DNA from: Pseudomonas asiatica | GTDB lineage: Bacteria > Pseudomonadota > Gammaproteobacteria > Pseudomonadales > Pseudomonadaceae | Assembly (NCBI RefSeq): GCF_009932335.1 | Contig: NZ_BLJF01000002.1 | Location: forward strand, 62,001-126,000 | Length of the DNA stretch: 64,000 nucleotides | Reading direction: 5' to 3' | Translations under genes and position numbers: made by a program | Shown here: piece after piece, positions 42,968-52,212 of the stretch | How positions within the stretch are numbered: the first letter of the stretch is position 1 | How the letters are laid out: each line of letters begins with the position of its first letter | The notes under the pieces: model-generated | The model's input: only the letters and a program-made list of their open reading frames with translations | Told to the model about the DNA's origin: nothing | The model's database searches: none

Positions 42968-44209
42968 TCAGATCCAGGAATGCCGTGCAGGCAAGGTGCC
43001 GTTGAGGTGGTAAGCGCCAACTGCGTGGTACTTCCAGCGCACAGGGTCATGCAGGGTGTGCACCCGGGCATTGCGCCAGTGGCGGTCGAGGTTGAACTCG
43101 GCGAGGGTGGCGCGGCTGCCGGCCAGCTCGAACAGCTTTTCGCTGGCCTGCAGGGCAATCTCGGTAGTCAGCACCTTGGCCTCGGCCACCGCGATCGAGG
43201 CCCGCGCTGCGCTTGCTGCATCGATCGGCTCGGCGTTGACCTCGTCGAGGACCCGCGCGGCCTTGCGCAGCAGGGCTTCGGCGGCGTGCAGCTCGAGCTT
43301 CAGGCGGCCGATGTCGGCGATTACGTAAGGGTCGTCGCTGGCGCGGTCGACCTTGGCTTCGATCCATGGCCGGGCCTTTTCGCGCACGAAGCTGATGGCG
43401 TCCTCGATCGCTGCTTCGGCAATGCCAGCATCGATCGCCGCCTGGATCAGCTGCGAGGCAGCGCCCTGGATGTTGGGAATGTCGCGCTGGCGCCAGTTGT
43501 CGATCACCAGGTCGGCATCCACCGGGACCTGGTCGAGTAGCACGGTGCCGCTTGCAGTGGTGCGCTGCCCGAAACCGGACCAGTCATCGACGATGCGCAG
43601 CCCCGGGCTGCCTCGGCGGACGAATGCCAGGCGCTGGCGACCTTCGTCGTCCAGTGCCTTGACCGCCACCCAGTGGGCGAACAGGGCGCCGGTGGAATAG
43701 AACTTCTCGCCGCTGATGCGATAGCTGTCGCCGACGCGGGTGATCCTGGCCTTGAGGGTCAGGGTGTCCTTGGTGCCGCGTTCGGGGCCGGCATTGCCGA
43801 TGCGCCAGCCATCAAGCACACTGCGGAAGATCACCGCCTGCTGCGCCTCGGTGGCAGTCAGGCGCAACAGTTGCAGCATGCCGAACTGGTTCTGCGGGAT
43901 CTGCCCCAGGGCCGGGTCGGCGGCGCTGATGAGGCGGAACACTTCAGCCACGGTCTCGAACGACACCTCCGGGCCGCCATGTGCCTTGGGTACGCTGATG
44001 CTGCCAAGGCCGCTGCGGGTGAACAGTTCGATCTCGGCCCATGGCAGTTTGCGTTGCTGGTCGCGGCGGGCGGCCTGCTCGCGGGCGACCTCGGCCAGTT
44101 CGCGGGCTGCTTGCAGGGCTTCGGTGTCGTTGCGTAGAACCTTGGCCGGCAGCAGCAGGGGCGAGCTGTCGAGATCGCTGTGGAATTGGGTATCGGGTTG
44201 GCTGGACAT
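42968..44209 (-). CDS. SfnB/DszC-family flavin oxidoreductase (first copy)
   Basis: A 413-residue paralogue of the following gene, sharing ELFTRSGLGSISVPKAHGG, GQIPQNQFGMLQLLRL, DDWSGFGQRTT and FNLDRHWRNARVHTLHDPV. It has the acyl-CoA dehydrogenase fold and probably acts as a reduced-flavin monooxygenase in sulfur acquisition. It has only two Met and no Cys. AAGGAG lies eight bases before the ATG. It is first in the minus-strand set that continues through the second copy, the LLM enzyme and the MetQNI transporter. The two copies may form a heteromer or handle different substrates. Confidence 0.9.
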   Translation of the reverse strand: MSSQPDTQFHSDLDSSPLLLPAKVLRNDTEALQAARELAEVAREQAARRDQQRKLPWAEIELFTRSGLGSISVPKAHGGPEVSFETVAEVFRLISAADPALGQIPQNQFGMLQLLRLTATEAQQAVIFRSVLDGWRIGNAGPERGTKDTLTLKARITRVGDSYRISGEKFYSTGALFAHWVAVKALDDEGRQRLAFVRRGSPGLRIVDDWSGFGQRTTASGTVLLDQVPVDADLVIDNWRQRDIPNIQGAASQLIQAAIDAGIAEAAIEDAISFVREKARPWIEAKVDRASDDPYVIADIGRLKLELHAAEALLRKAARVLDEVNAEPIDAASAARASIAVAEAKVLTTEIALQASEKLFELAGSRATLAEFNLDRHWRNARVHTLHDPVRWKYHAVGAYHLNGTLPARHSWI

Positions 44210-44431
44210 CAGTACCGCTCCTTGGCTGCACTCAATGCCCTGGCGTTCCGCACTGGGGTGATCGTGATCCTGACCATTCCTGACCTCACAAATGAATTAT
44301 GTCGCTAACAGCTGATCGCGACAGATGTGTGCTGGTCCGGTGGTCCGGTTTATATACCCTAATGCTTTATAAAAAGTTTATGAACTAACTCTTTGGAATA
44401 TATATAGAAGGAGGGATTTGCTGTGGATGTA
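44210..44431. other. AT-rich leader of the SfnB-LLM-MetQNI operon
   Basis: This gap is the promoter region of the monooxygenase operon and, at its far end, borders the cystine operon terminus. It contains AT-rich stretches (TATATACCCTAATG, TATAAAAAG, ATATATATAG). I looked for a sigma-54 -24/-12 element on the minus strand and did not see a convincing one. A GAAGGAGGG at 44407-44415 on the plus strand leads only into REP sequence and no gene. Confidence 0.5.
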
Positions 44432-44528
44432 CTGGCCCTATCGCCGGCAAGCCAGCTCCCACAGGACGCCACAGGTCTTGATTACTGTGGGGTATCTGTG
44501 GGAGCTGGCTTGCCGGCGATAGGGCCAG
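44432..44528. repeat. REP pair (inverted), 33-bp perfect arms
   Basis: CTGGCCCTATCGCCGGCAAG starts the left arm and its exact inverse ends the right arm with GATAGGGCCAG. It closes the cystine transporter operon. Confidence 0.88.
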
Positions 44529-44535
44529 TGCAGGT

Positions 44536-45300
44536 TTACTCGGAGGCAGCAGTCCCCAGGAACTTGCGCAAGAACTGCCGGGTACGCTCTTCCTTCGGCG
44601 CCGCAAACAGCGCCTTGGCCTCGCCCTGCTCAACGATCACGCCCTTGTCGAAGAAGATCACCCGGTTCGCCACATCGCGGGCAAAGCTCATCTCGTGGGT
44701 AACGATGATCATGGTGCGCTTCTCCTCGGCCAGGCCGCGGATGGTCGCCAGCACTTCACCCACCAGTTCGGGGTCCAGCGCCGAGGTCGGCTCGTCGAAC
44801 AGGATCACCTCCGGCTCCATGGCCAAGGCGCGGGCGATGGCCACCCGTTGTTGCTGGCCACCGGACAGGCGCCGCGGGTAGGCGTCTTCCTTGCCGGCCA
44901 GGCCGACCTTGGCCAGCAGGCGCCGGCCCAGTTCGATCGCCTGCTCGCGGGGTGTCTTCTTGACGATCACCGGCCCCTCGATCACGTTTTCCAGGGCGGT
45001 GCGATGAGGGAACAGGTTGAAGTTCTGGAACACGAACCCGGCCTGCTGGCGCAAGCGGCGAATCGCACTTTGCTGCCCACCCAGCGGGCGGTTGGCGTCG
45101 ATGCTGATATCGCCAATCTGGATCTGCCCGGCATCGGGTGTTTCCAGCAGGTTCAGGCAACGCAGGAAGGTTGTCTTGCCCGAGCCGCTGGGGCCGATGA
45201 TGGCCACCACTTCGCCGGGTTGTACTGTCAGGTCGATACCGTTGAGCACGGTCTGGCCTTTGAACCGCTTGGTCAGGCCTTTGACTTCAATCATGCTCAA
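44536..45300 (-). CDS. tcyN: cystine ABC transporter ATP-binding protein
   Basis: A 254-residue polar-amino-acid importer ATPase. Walker A is GPSGSGKTT, the signature RLSGGQQQR, Walker B VILFDEPTSALDPEL and the H-loop VTHEMSFA. It is third in an overlapping tcyJ-tcyL-tcyN operon. The start overlaps the permease stop as ATGA. The cystine assignment rests on the FliY-like binding protein and on the placement of the operon among sulfur genes. Confidence 0.9.
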   Translation of the reverse strand: MSMIEVKGLTKRFKGQTVLNGIDLTVQPGEVVAIIGPSGSGKTTFLRCLNLLETPDAGQIQIGDISIDANRPLGGQQSAIRRLRQQAGFVFQNFNLFPHRTALENVIEGPVIVKKTPREQAIELGRRLLAKVGLAGKEDAYPRRLSGGQQQRVAIARALAMEPEVILFDEPTSALDPELVGEVLATIRGLAEEKRTMIIVTHEMSFARDVANRVIFFDKGVIVEQGEAKALFAAPKEERTRQFLRKFLGTAASE

Positions 45301-45965
45301 TGCTCCTGGTCATGCTGGTTGACTCGCGCTTCCATGCGGTTCTGGAAGTGCGCGAGGATGCTGCACAACACCCAGTAGATGACCGCCACCGCCACGTACA
45401 TGGTGAACACTTCGAAGGTGCGTGCGGTGATCAGCTGGGCCTGGCGGAACAGCTCGGGCACCTGGATGGTTGCCGCCAGGGCAGTGTCCTTGACCAGCGA
45501 GATGAAGCTGTTGCCCAACGGCGGCAGTGCGGTGCGCAAGGCCTGGGGCAGGATCGCCCGGCGCATGGCCTGGACGCGGGTCATGCCGATACTGGCTGCA
45601 GCTTCCCACTGGCCACGGTCGATCGAGGAAATCGCCGCGCGCAGGATTTCGCAGATGTAGGCGGCCATGTTCAGCGACAGGCCGATCAGCGAAGCCGGGA
45701 TCGGGTCGAGTTCGATGCCGATCTGCGGCATGCCGAAGTAGATGACGAACAGCTGCACCAGCAGCGGCGTGCCGCGGAAGAACGACACGTAGACCCGCGC
45801 CAGCCAGTTCAGGGGCAATATCTTCGACAACCGCATCAGTGCCAGGGCAAAGCCCAGCACCAGGCCGAAGAACATGCCGCCAACACTGAGCAGCACTGTA
45901 TAGCCCGCGCCCTTCAGCAGGAAGGGCGCGGAGTCGACAACGAGTTGCAGGCTTTCAGCGATCAT
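45297..45965 (-). CDS. tcyL: cystine ABC transporter permease
   Basis: A 222-residue permease of the HisM/GlnP type with about five hydrophobic segments. LRLSKILPLNWLARVYVSFF, the family string RGTPLLVQLF and the EAA loop WEAAASIGMTRVQAMRRAIL are clear. It corresponds to YecS/TcyL. ATGA overlaps on both sides place it firmly in the three-gene operon. Confidence 0.9.
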   Translation of the reverse strand: MIAESLQLVVDSAPFLLKGAGYTVLLSVGGMFFGLVLGFALALMRLSKILPLNWLARVYVSFFRGTPLLVQLFVIYFGMPQIGIELDPIPASLIGLSLNMAAYICEILRAAISSIDRGQWEAAASIGMTRVQAMRRAILPQALRTALPPLGNSFISLVKDTALAATIQVPELFRQAQLITARTFEVFTMYVAVAVIYWVLCSILAHFQNRMEARVNQHDQEH

Positions 45966-46756
45966 TTGGTGACATCGGCACCGAAGTATTTCTCGGACAG
46001 CTTGGCCAGCGTGCCGTCAGCCTTGAGCTTGTCCAGCGCCTTGTTGATCGCTGCCAGCAGTTCCGGTTCACCCTTGCGCAGGGCCACGCCGCTTTCCAGG
46101 CGCGAGAAGGCATCGCCGGCCAGTTCGGTGTCCTTGGCTTTTTGCGCGTATTCCAGCGCGGCCAGGCGGTCGATCAGGATGGCGTCGATGCGGCCGTTGC
46201 GCAGGTCGGCGAACTTGCTCGGGTCGTCTTCATAGGTGCGTACATCGGCTTGCGGCACGTCCTTCTTGACCCATTGCTCGTAGTTGGTGCCCAGGCCTAC
46301 ACCGACCTTCTTGCCTGCCAGGTCTGCGGCCTTGTGGATGTTCAGCTGCTCGGCCTTCTTCTTCAGGATCAGCGCCTGGATGCCGGAGATAGTGTAAGGC
46401 TCGGAGAAGTCATACTTCTTCTTGCGCTCTTCGGAAATGGTTACCTGGTTGATCACCACGTCCAGGCGCTTGGATTCCAGTGCGGCGAGGATGCCGTCCC
46501 ACTTGGTCGGCTGCACCTTGGCCTTTACCCCCAGCTCCTTGGCCAGCAGCTCGGACAGTTCCACTTCGAAGCCGGTCAGCTTGCCGTTTTCGTCCTGGAA
46601 GCTGAACGGTGGGTAGGTGCCTTCGAGGCCGACGTTGATCACGCCTTTTTCCTGGATGGTCTTCAGCTGCTCGCCAGCGAAGGCCTGACTGAGCAGGCCG
46701 GCACCCAGCAGGAGTGCCAGGCTGGCGTTGAGTAGCGGTTTGGCGAATTTCGACAT
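45962..46756 (-). CDS. tcyJ: cystine-binding periplasmic protein (FliY-like)
   Basis: A 264-residue family 3 solute-binding protein. The signal peptide ends SQAFAGEQ. The ligand-binding core has GVINVGLEGTYPPFSFQDEN, then GFEVELSELLAKELGVKAK and KKYDFSEPYTISGIQ, as in FliY/TcyJ. By eye it contains no Cys and only the initiator Met, which suits an abundant protein made under sulfur limitation. It is first in its operon and divergent from the serine acetyltransferase gene. Confidence 0.9.
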   Translation of the reverse strand: MSKFAKPLLNASLALLLGAGLLSQAFAGEQLKTIQEKGVINVGLEGTYPPFSFQDENGKLTGFEVELSELLAKELGVKAKVQPTKWDGILAALESKRLDVVINQVTISEERKKKYDFSEPYTISGIQALILKKKAEQLNIHKAADLAGKKVGVGLGTNYEQWVKKDVPQADVRTYEDDPSKFADLRNGRIDAILIDRLAALEYAQKAKDTELAGDAFSRLESGVALRKGEPELLAAINKALDKLKADGTLAKLSEKYFGADVTK

Positions 46757-47000
46757 TTCAGAGCCCCGCGCTTGTTGTGTAAGTAGTGGGTGGCGACTAT
46801 AGGGTCGGCTGCTTAGGCCAGGAAATACTAAAAAATTATTTTGTTATTTCCTTTTGGTTTTTGCCAGGTGCTGGCTGCATTGAGGGTAGGCGAGGTTGCC
46901 TGCTCCGTCATCGCGGCTTATGCCTGACTTAGCGCAGGATGGAATAAAGCGTTGTTTTTTCCAAGGGATGGATTTGCCGTAGAGTGAATTGCATGTAGGC
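46757..47000. promoter_or_regulatory. divergent tcyJ / acetyltransferase control region
   Basis: The gap contains an AT-rich element, GGAAATA-N17-TATTTCC at 46821-46851, about 65 bases upstream of tcyJ. This dyad could bind CysB or another sulfur regulator, but that is inference. The rest of the 391-base gap holds a REP pair (47001-47106) and the leader of the acetyltransferase gene. Confidence 0.4.
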
Positions 47001-47106
47001 AGGTCCGGCCCTTTCGCGGGCTCGCCCGCTCCCACAGGTACTGCACAGGGCTTGGAATTTGTGCGGTCCCTGTGGGAGCGGGCGAGCCCGCGAAGAGGCC
47101 GGACCT
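47001..47106. repeat. REP pair (inverted), CGCGGGCTCGCCCGC type
   Basis: AGGTCCGGCC opens the left arm and GGCCGGACCT closes the right arm, with GCGGGCTCGCCCGC-type cores. It lies 42 bases before the acetyltransferase start. Confidence 0.85.
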
Positions 47107-47148
47107 GCAAATAAAAATGAGTTTGGCCTACTCAGGCAGGAGAAAACC

Positions 47149-48081
47149 GTGAGCGAACAATCTTCATCCGGGCACTGGCAGTTGCAGAGCATCGTCACCG
47201 GCCTGCGCGGCGCCCGTGAACAATGGCGCACCCGCAATGGCCGCAGCAGCGGCGAGCAGGGCGGGCGTGAGCTGCCTTCGCGCGAAGCGATGCGGCACAT
47301 CCTGGAGCAACTGTGCGGCGCACTGTTCCCCATGCGCCTTGGCCCGGTCGACCTGCGCGAAGAAAGCGAAGACTTCTACGTCGGCCATACGCTGGATGCC
47401 GCCCTGACCGCCCTGCTGGCCCAGGCCCGCCTGGAGCTGCGCTACGCCGCACGACAAAGCAAGGGCGAACTGGCCGGCGTCGATGCTCATGCGCTGAGCC
47501 TGGTGCAGGGATTCGCCGCCGCCCTGCCGGGCCTGCGCGTGCTGCTGGACACCGACGTTCTGGCCGCCTATCACGGCGACCCGGCTGCGCGCAGTGTCGA
47601 TGAAGTGCTGCTGTGCTACCCGGGCATCCTGGCGATCATCCACCATCGCCTGGCGCACCATCTGTACCAGGCCGGCCTGCCGCTGCTGGCGCGGATCAGC
47701 TCGGAGCTGGCGCATTCGGCCACGGGGATCGACATTCACCCCGGGGCGCAGATCGGCCCGAGCTTCTTCATCGACCACGGTACCGGCGTGGTGATTGGCG
47801 AAACCGCGATCATCGGCGAGCGTGTGCGCATCTACCAGGCGGTGACCCTGGGCGCCAAGCGCTTCCCCAGCGATGAATCGGGCACCTTGCACAAGGGGCT
47901 GCCACGCCACCCGATCGTTGAGGACGATGTGGTGATCTATGCGGGGGCCACGGTGCTGGGGCGGATCACCATCGGCAAAGGCTCGACCATTGGCGGTAAT
48001 GTGTGGCTGACTCGCAGTGTGCCGGCCGAGAGCAACATTACCCAGGCCAACCTGCAGCTGGATTGCCAGGACAAGAACTGA
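47149..48081 (+). CDS. epsC: serine O-acetyltransferase (EpsC type)
   Basis: A 310-residue cytoplasmic enzyme. An N-terminal helical domain (about 1-190) precedes a left-handed beta-helix of hexapeptide repeats (IDIHPGAQIGPSFFIDHGTG, VVIGETAIIGERVRIYQAVT and ITIGKGSTIGGNVWLT). It makes O-acetylserine from serine and acetyl-CoA, the carbon acceptor for sulfide in cysteine synthesis and the precursor of the CysB inducer. The long N-terminal domain distinguishes it from short CysE. The start is a GTG with AGGAG six bases upstream. A longer frame runs into REP sequence. Confidence 0.88.
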   Translation: MSEQSSSGHWQLQSIVTGLRGAREQWRTRNGRSSGEQGGRELPSREAMRHILEQLCGALFPMRLGPVDLREESEDFYVGHTLDAALTALLAQARLELRYAARQSKGELAGVDAHALSLVQGFAAALPGLRVLLDTDVLAAYHGDPAARSVDEVLLCYPGILAIIHHRLAHHLYQAGLPLLARISSELAHSATGIDIHPGAQIGPSFFIDHGTGVVIGETAIIGERVRIYQAVTLGAKRFPSDESGTLHKGLPRHPIVEDDVVIYAGATVLGRITIGKGSTIGGNVWLTRSVPAESNITQANLQLDCQDKN

Positions 48082-48098
48082 TCTGGCATTTCATTGGC

Positions 48099-48204
48099 CT
48101 GTACCGGCCACTTCGCGGGCTTGCCCGCTCCCACAGCTACTGCACAAAATTCAATGTTCGTGCGGTCCCTGTGGGAGTGGGCGAGCCCGCGAAGAGGTCA
48201 GTGC
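48099..48204. repeat. REP pair (inverted), CGCGGGCTTGCCCGC type
   Basis: CTGTACCGGCCACTTCGCGG begins the left arm, and the right arm, ending CGAGCCCGCGAAGAGG, is its imperfect inverse. It follows the acetyltransferase stop. Confidence 0.8.
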
Positions 48205-48258
48205 AGGAGGGCACCAATCAGCGCCCCAATTCGCATTGAAATCCGATCCATGTTTAAC

Positions 48259-48274
48259 TTGAACGCTTGTTCAA
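48259..48274. promoter_or_regulatory. inverted repeat upstream of the BCCT gene
   Basis: TTGAAC-GCTT-GTTCAA is a perfect six-base inverted repeat, 99 bases before the chosen ATG. Its style resembles TetR/BetI-type operators, which control choline carriers in several proteobacteria. No betI gene is in the window. Confidence 0.45.
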
Positions 48275-48372
48275 TGAAAAAACGCTGGTCCGCTGCCGGT
48301 GTTCAACAGGAGGATTCCTTTGCTGAACCCGTTCATTCCGAGCCTTACGTCATTCGACGAGGTGCGCCCCCA

Positions 48373-50376
48373 ATGAGTGCACCGAACCCTTCCCTTGCCA
48401 ATGGCAAGATCCGCATGAACCCCCCGGTGTTCTATTTCGCGGCAAGTTTCATCCTCATCTTCGGCCTCGTGGTCATTTCCTATCCACAAGCAGCAGGCGA
48501 TTGGTTGCTGGCGGCGCAGAACTGGGCGGCCAACACGGTCGGCTGGTACTACATGCTGGCGATGACGCTGTACCTGGTCTTCGTGGTGGTCACCGCCTTG
48601 TCCGGCTACGGCAAGATCAAGCTCGGTGCCGACCACGACGAACCCGAGTTCAGCTACCTGTCATGGGCCGGTATGCTGTTCGCCGCCGGCATCAGTATCA
48701 CCTTGTTCTTCTTTTGCGTGTCCGAACCCCTGACCCACATGCTGCAGCCGCCCCAGGGCGAAGCGGGCACGGCCGAGGCCGGGCGCCAGGCGATGCAGAT
48801 CCTGTTCCTGCACTGGGGCCTGCATGGCTGGGGCGTGTTCGCCTTCGTCGGCATGGCCCTAGCCTACTTCGCCTATCGGCACAACCTGCCGCTGGCCTTG
48901 CGATCGGCGTTGTACCCGCTGATCGGCAAGCGCATCAACGGGCCGATCGGTTATGCGGTGGACGGTTTCGGCATCATCGCCACGGTGTTCGGCCTGGGTG
49001 CCGACATGGGTTTTGGCGTGCTGCACCTGAACGCCGGCCTCGACTACCTGTTCGGCATCGACCACAGCCAGTGGGTGCAAGTGCTGCTCATCACCCTGAT
49101 GATGGGCGCGGCGGTGGCCGTGGCGGTCGCCGGGGTGGAGAAGGGCGTGCGGGTTATGAGCGACATCAACCTGTTCCTGGCCTGCGCGCTGTTGCTGTTC
49201 GTGTTGTTCGCCGGGCCTACCCAGCACCTGTTCAACACGCTGATCCAGAACCTCGGCGACTACCTGGGTGCCTTGCCGCGCAAGAGCTTCGACGTTTATG
49301 CCTACGGCGAGAACCGTGACTGGCTGGGCGGTTGGACGGTGTTCTACTGGGCCTGGTGGATTGCCTGGGCGCCGTTCGTGGGCCTGTTCATCGCCCGCAT
49401 CTCCCGTGGCCGCACCATCCGCGAGTTCGTCTTTGGTGTGCTGTTGATTCCGCTGGGCTTCACCTTGGCGTGGATGTCGATCTTCGGCAACAGTGCCCTG
49501 GACCAAGTCATCAACCACGGCATGACAGCGTTGGGCCAGTCGGCGCTGGATAACCCGTCGATGAGCCTGTACCTGCTGCTGGAGACCTACCCTTGGAGCA
49601 AGACGGTGATCGCCGTGACGGTGTTCATCAGCTTTGTGTTCTTCGTCACCTCGGCCGACTCGGGCACCGTGGTGCTGTCGACCTTGTCGGCCAAGGGCGG
49701 TGATGCGGACGAGGATGGGCCGAACTGGCTGCGTATCTTCTGGGGGGCGATGACCGCGCTGATCACCAGCGCGCTGCTGTTCGCCGGCAGCATCGACTCG
49801 CTGAAGTCGGCGGTGGTGCTGACCTCGTTGCCGTTCTCGCTGATCCTGCTGTGCATGATGTGGGGGCTGCACAAGGCGTTCTACCTGGAGTCGCAACGGC
49901 AGATCGCACAGATGCATTCGCTGGCCCCGTTCGCCCAGTCACGCCGCGGCCGTGGCGGCTGGCGCCAGCGCCTGAGCCAGGCGGTGCACTTCCCGTCGCG
50001 TGATGAGGTATACCGCTTCATGGACGACGTGGTCCGCCCGGCAATTGCCGATGTGCGTGAAGTGTTCGAGCAGAAGGGCCTGGTGCTGATTACCCAGGAC
50101 GACCCGAGCCACGACAACGTCAGCCTGAAGATTGGCCATGGCGAGGAACAGCCGTTCATTTACCAGGTGCAGATGCGTGGTTACTTCACGCCATCGTTCG
50201 CCCTGGGTGGGCTGGGTACGCAAGAGTTGAAGAACCGCCGTTACTACCGGGCGGAGGTGCACCTGAGCGAAGGCAGCCAGAACTATGACCTGGTGGGCTA
50301 CAGCAAGGAGCAGATCATCAACGACATCCTCGACCAGTACGAACGGCACATGCAGTACCTGCATCTGGTCCGCTAG
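48373..50376 (+). CDS. BCCT family (BetT-like) choline/betaine-type transporter
   Basis: A 667-residue inner-membrane carrier with about twelve hydrophobic segments (about 15-500). The BCCT signature region is FFFCVSEPLTHMLQPP and FYWAWWIAWAPFVGLFIARI, whose Trp-rich box binds quaternary ammonium. A long hydrophilic C-terminal domain (about 510-667), as in BetT, usually acts in osmotic regulation. Substrates of the family include choline, glycine betaine and sulfur analogues, and the sulfur context leaves choline-O-sulfate or taurine-like solutes open. The start at 48373 is chosen by alignment of the first membrane segment. The frame is open upstream to 48094. Confidence 0.88.
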   Translation: MSAPNPSLANGKIRMNPPVFYFAASFILIFGLVVISYPQAAGDWLLAAQNWAANTVGWYYMLAMTLYLVFVVVTALSGYGKIKLGADHDEPEFSYLSWAGMLFAAGISITLFFFCVSEPLTHMLQPPQGEAGTAEAGRQAMQILFLHWGLHGWGVFAFVGMALAYFAYRHNLPLALRSALYPLIGKRINGPIGYAVDGFGIIATVFGLGADMGFGVLHLNAGLDYLFGIDHSQWVQVLLITLMMGAAVAVAVAGVEKGVRVMSDINLFLACALLLFVLFAGPTQHLFNTLIQNLGDYLGALPRKSFDVYAYGENRDWLGGWTVFYWAWWIAWAPFVGLFIARISRGRTIREFVFGVLLIPLGFTLAWMSIFGNSALDQVINHGMTALGQSALDNPSMSLYLLLETYPWSKTVIAVTVFISFVFFVTSADSGTVVLSTLSAKGGDADEDGPNWLRIFWGAMTALITSALLFAGSIDSLKSAVVLTSLPFSLILLCMMWGLHKAFYLESQRQIAQMHSLAPFAQSRRGRGGWRQRLSQAVHFPSRDEVYRFMDDVVRPAIADVREVFEQKGLVLITQDDPSHDNVSLKIGHGEEQPFIYQVQMRGYFTPSFALGGLGTQELKNRRYYRAEVHLSEGSQNYDLVGYSKEQIINDILDQYERHMQYLHLVR

Positions 50377-50381
50377 ATCGC

Positions 50382-50487
50382 TGGGGCCGCTTTGCGGCCC
50401 ATTCGCAGCACAAGGCTGCTCCTACAAGGGATCGCGCTTCCCTGTAGGAGCAGCCTTGTGCTGCGAATGGAGGCCAAAGGCCTCCCA
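50382..50487. repeat. REP pair (inverted), GCAGCACAAGGCTGC type
   Basis: GGGGCCGCTTTGCGGCCC followed by ATTCGCAGCACAAGGCTGCT faces its inverse, ending GGAGGCCAAAGGCCTCC. It is the boundary between convergent BCCT and tauD genes. Confidence 0.83.
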
Positions 50488-50490
50488 GTT

Positions 50491-51372
<882 letters not shown>

Positions 51373-52212
51373 TCAGTGGCTCTGCCCGTGCCAAGGCACC
51401 AGTTTGCGTTGCAGGGCACGCAGGCTCATTTCCAGTGCGAAGGCGATCAGGGCGATCAGCAAAATCCCCAGCACCACCACATCGGTGACCAGGAACTGCG
51501 CCGCCGACTGCACCATGAAGCCCAGGCCGCTGGTGGCGGCGATCAGCTCGGCAGCCACCAGGGTCGACCAGCCAACCCCCAGGCCAATGCGGATGCCGGT
51601 GAGGATGTCGGGCAGGGCGCTGGGCAGGATCACGTGGCGGATCAGCTGGGCCTTGGTCGCGCCCAGCGACTGCGCGGCACGCAGCTTGGCCGGGTCGACC
51701 GTGCGCACGCCGGTGGCAGTGGCAATGGCAATGGGGGCGAAGATTGCCAGGTAGATCAGCAGCACCTTGGACAGCTCGCCGATGCCGCACCAGATGACGA
51801 TCAGCGGCAGGTAGGCCAGCGGCGGGATCGGCCGGTAGAACTCGATCAGCGGGTCGAGAATGCCTCGGGCCACGCGGTTGTAGCCGATGGCGATACCCAC
51901 CGGGATGGCGGTGAGGGTGGCGGCAAGCAGGGCCACGCCGATGCGCCCCAGGCTGGCACCCAGATGCTGCCACAGGCTGGCATCCATATAGCCTTGGGTC
52001 AGCAGGGTCCCGGCCTTGGCCAGGATGTCGGCGGGCGAGGGCAGGAATAGCGGCTCGATCCAGCCGGCCGCGGTCACCAGCCACCAGGCCAACAGCAGGC
52101 TGGCCAGGGTCAGGGTGCTGATCCAGCGGGTGGGCAGGGGGCGGCGCAGCTTGGTGGCTGGCCGGGGTTGGGTGTTGCGCTTGCCGGTGACCGGCAGGTC
52201 CAGGCTGCTCAT
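51373..52212 (-). CDS. tauC: taurine ABC transporter permease
   Basis: A 279-residue inner-membrane permease with about six hydrophobic segments. [19 protein letters not shown] and the EAA-type loop [20 protein letters not shown] match TauC. ATGA overlap joins it to tauB. It forms the channel of the taurine importer. Confidence 0.93.
   Translation of the reverse strand: MSSLDLPVTGKRNTQPRPATKLRRPLPTRWISTLTLASLLLAWWLVTAAGWIEPLFLPSPADILAKAGTLLTQGYMDASLWQHLGASLGRIGVALLAATLTAIPVGIAIGYNRVARGILDPLIEFYRPIPPLAYLPLIVIWCGIGELSKVLLIYLAIFAPIAIATATGVRTVDPAKLRAAQSLGATKAQLIRHVILPSALPDILTGIRIGLGVGWSTLVAAELIAATSGLGFMVQSAAQFLVTDVVVLGILLIALIAFALEMSLRALQRKLVPWHGQSH

Noticed and set aside
44210..44431. sigma-54 promoter for the SfnB-like operon
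   Set aside because: Some sfn genes are sigma-54 dependent in P. putida, but I could not find a convincing -24/-12 element on the minus strand.
44408..44881. GAAGGAGGG ribosome-like site followed by an open frame
   Set aside because: The frame runs straight through the REP pair into antisense of the cystine ATPase gene, so it is not a gene.
48094..48372. N-terminal extension of the BCCT transporter
   Set aside because: The extension begins inside a REP element and has no homology-like features. The ATG at 48373 fits the family start.
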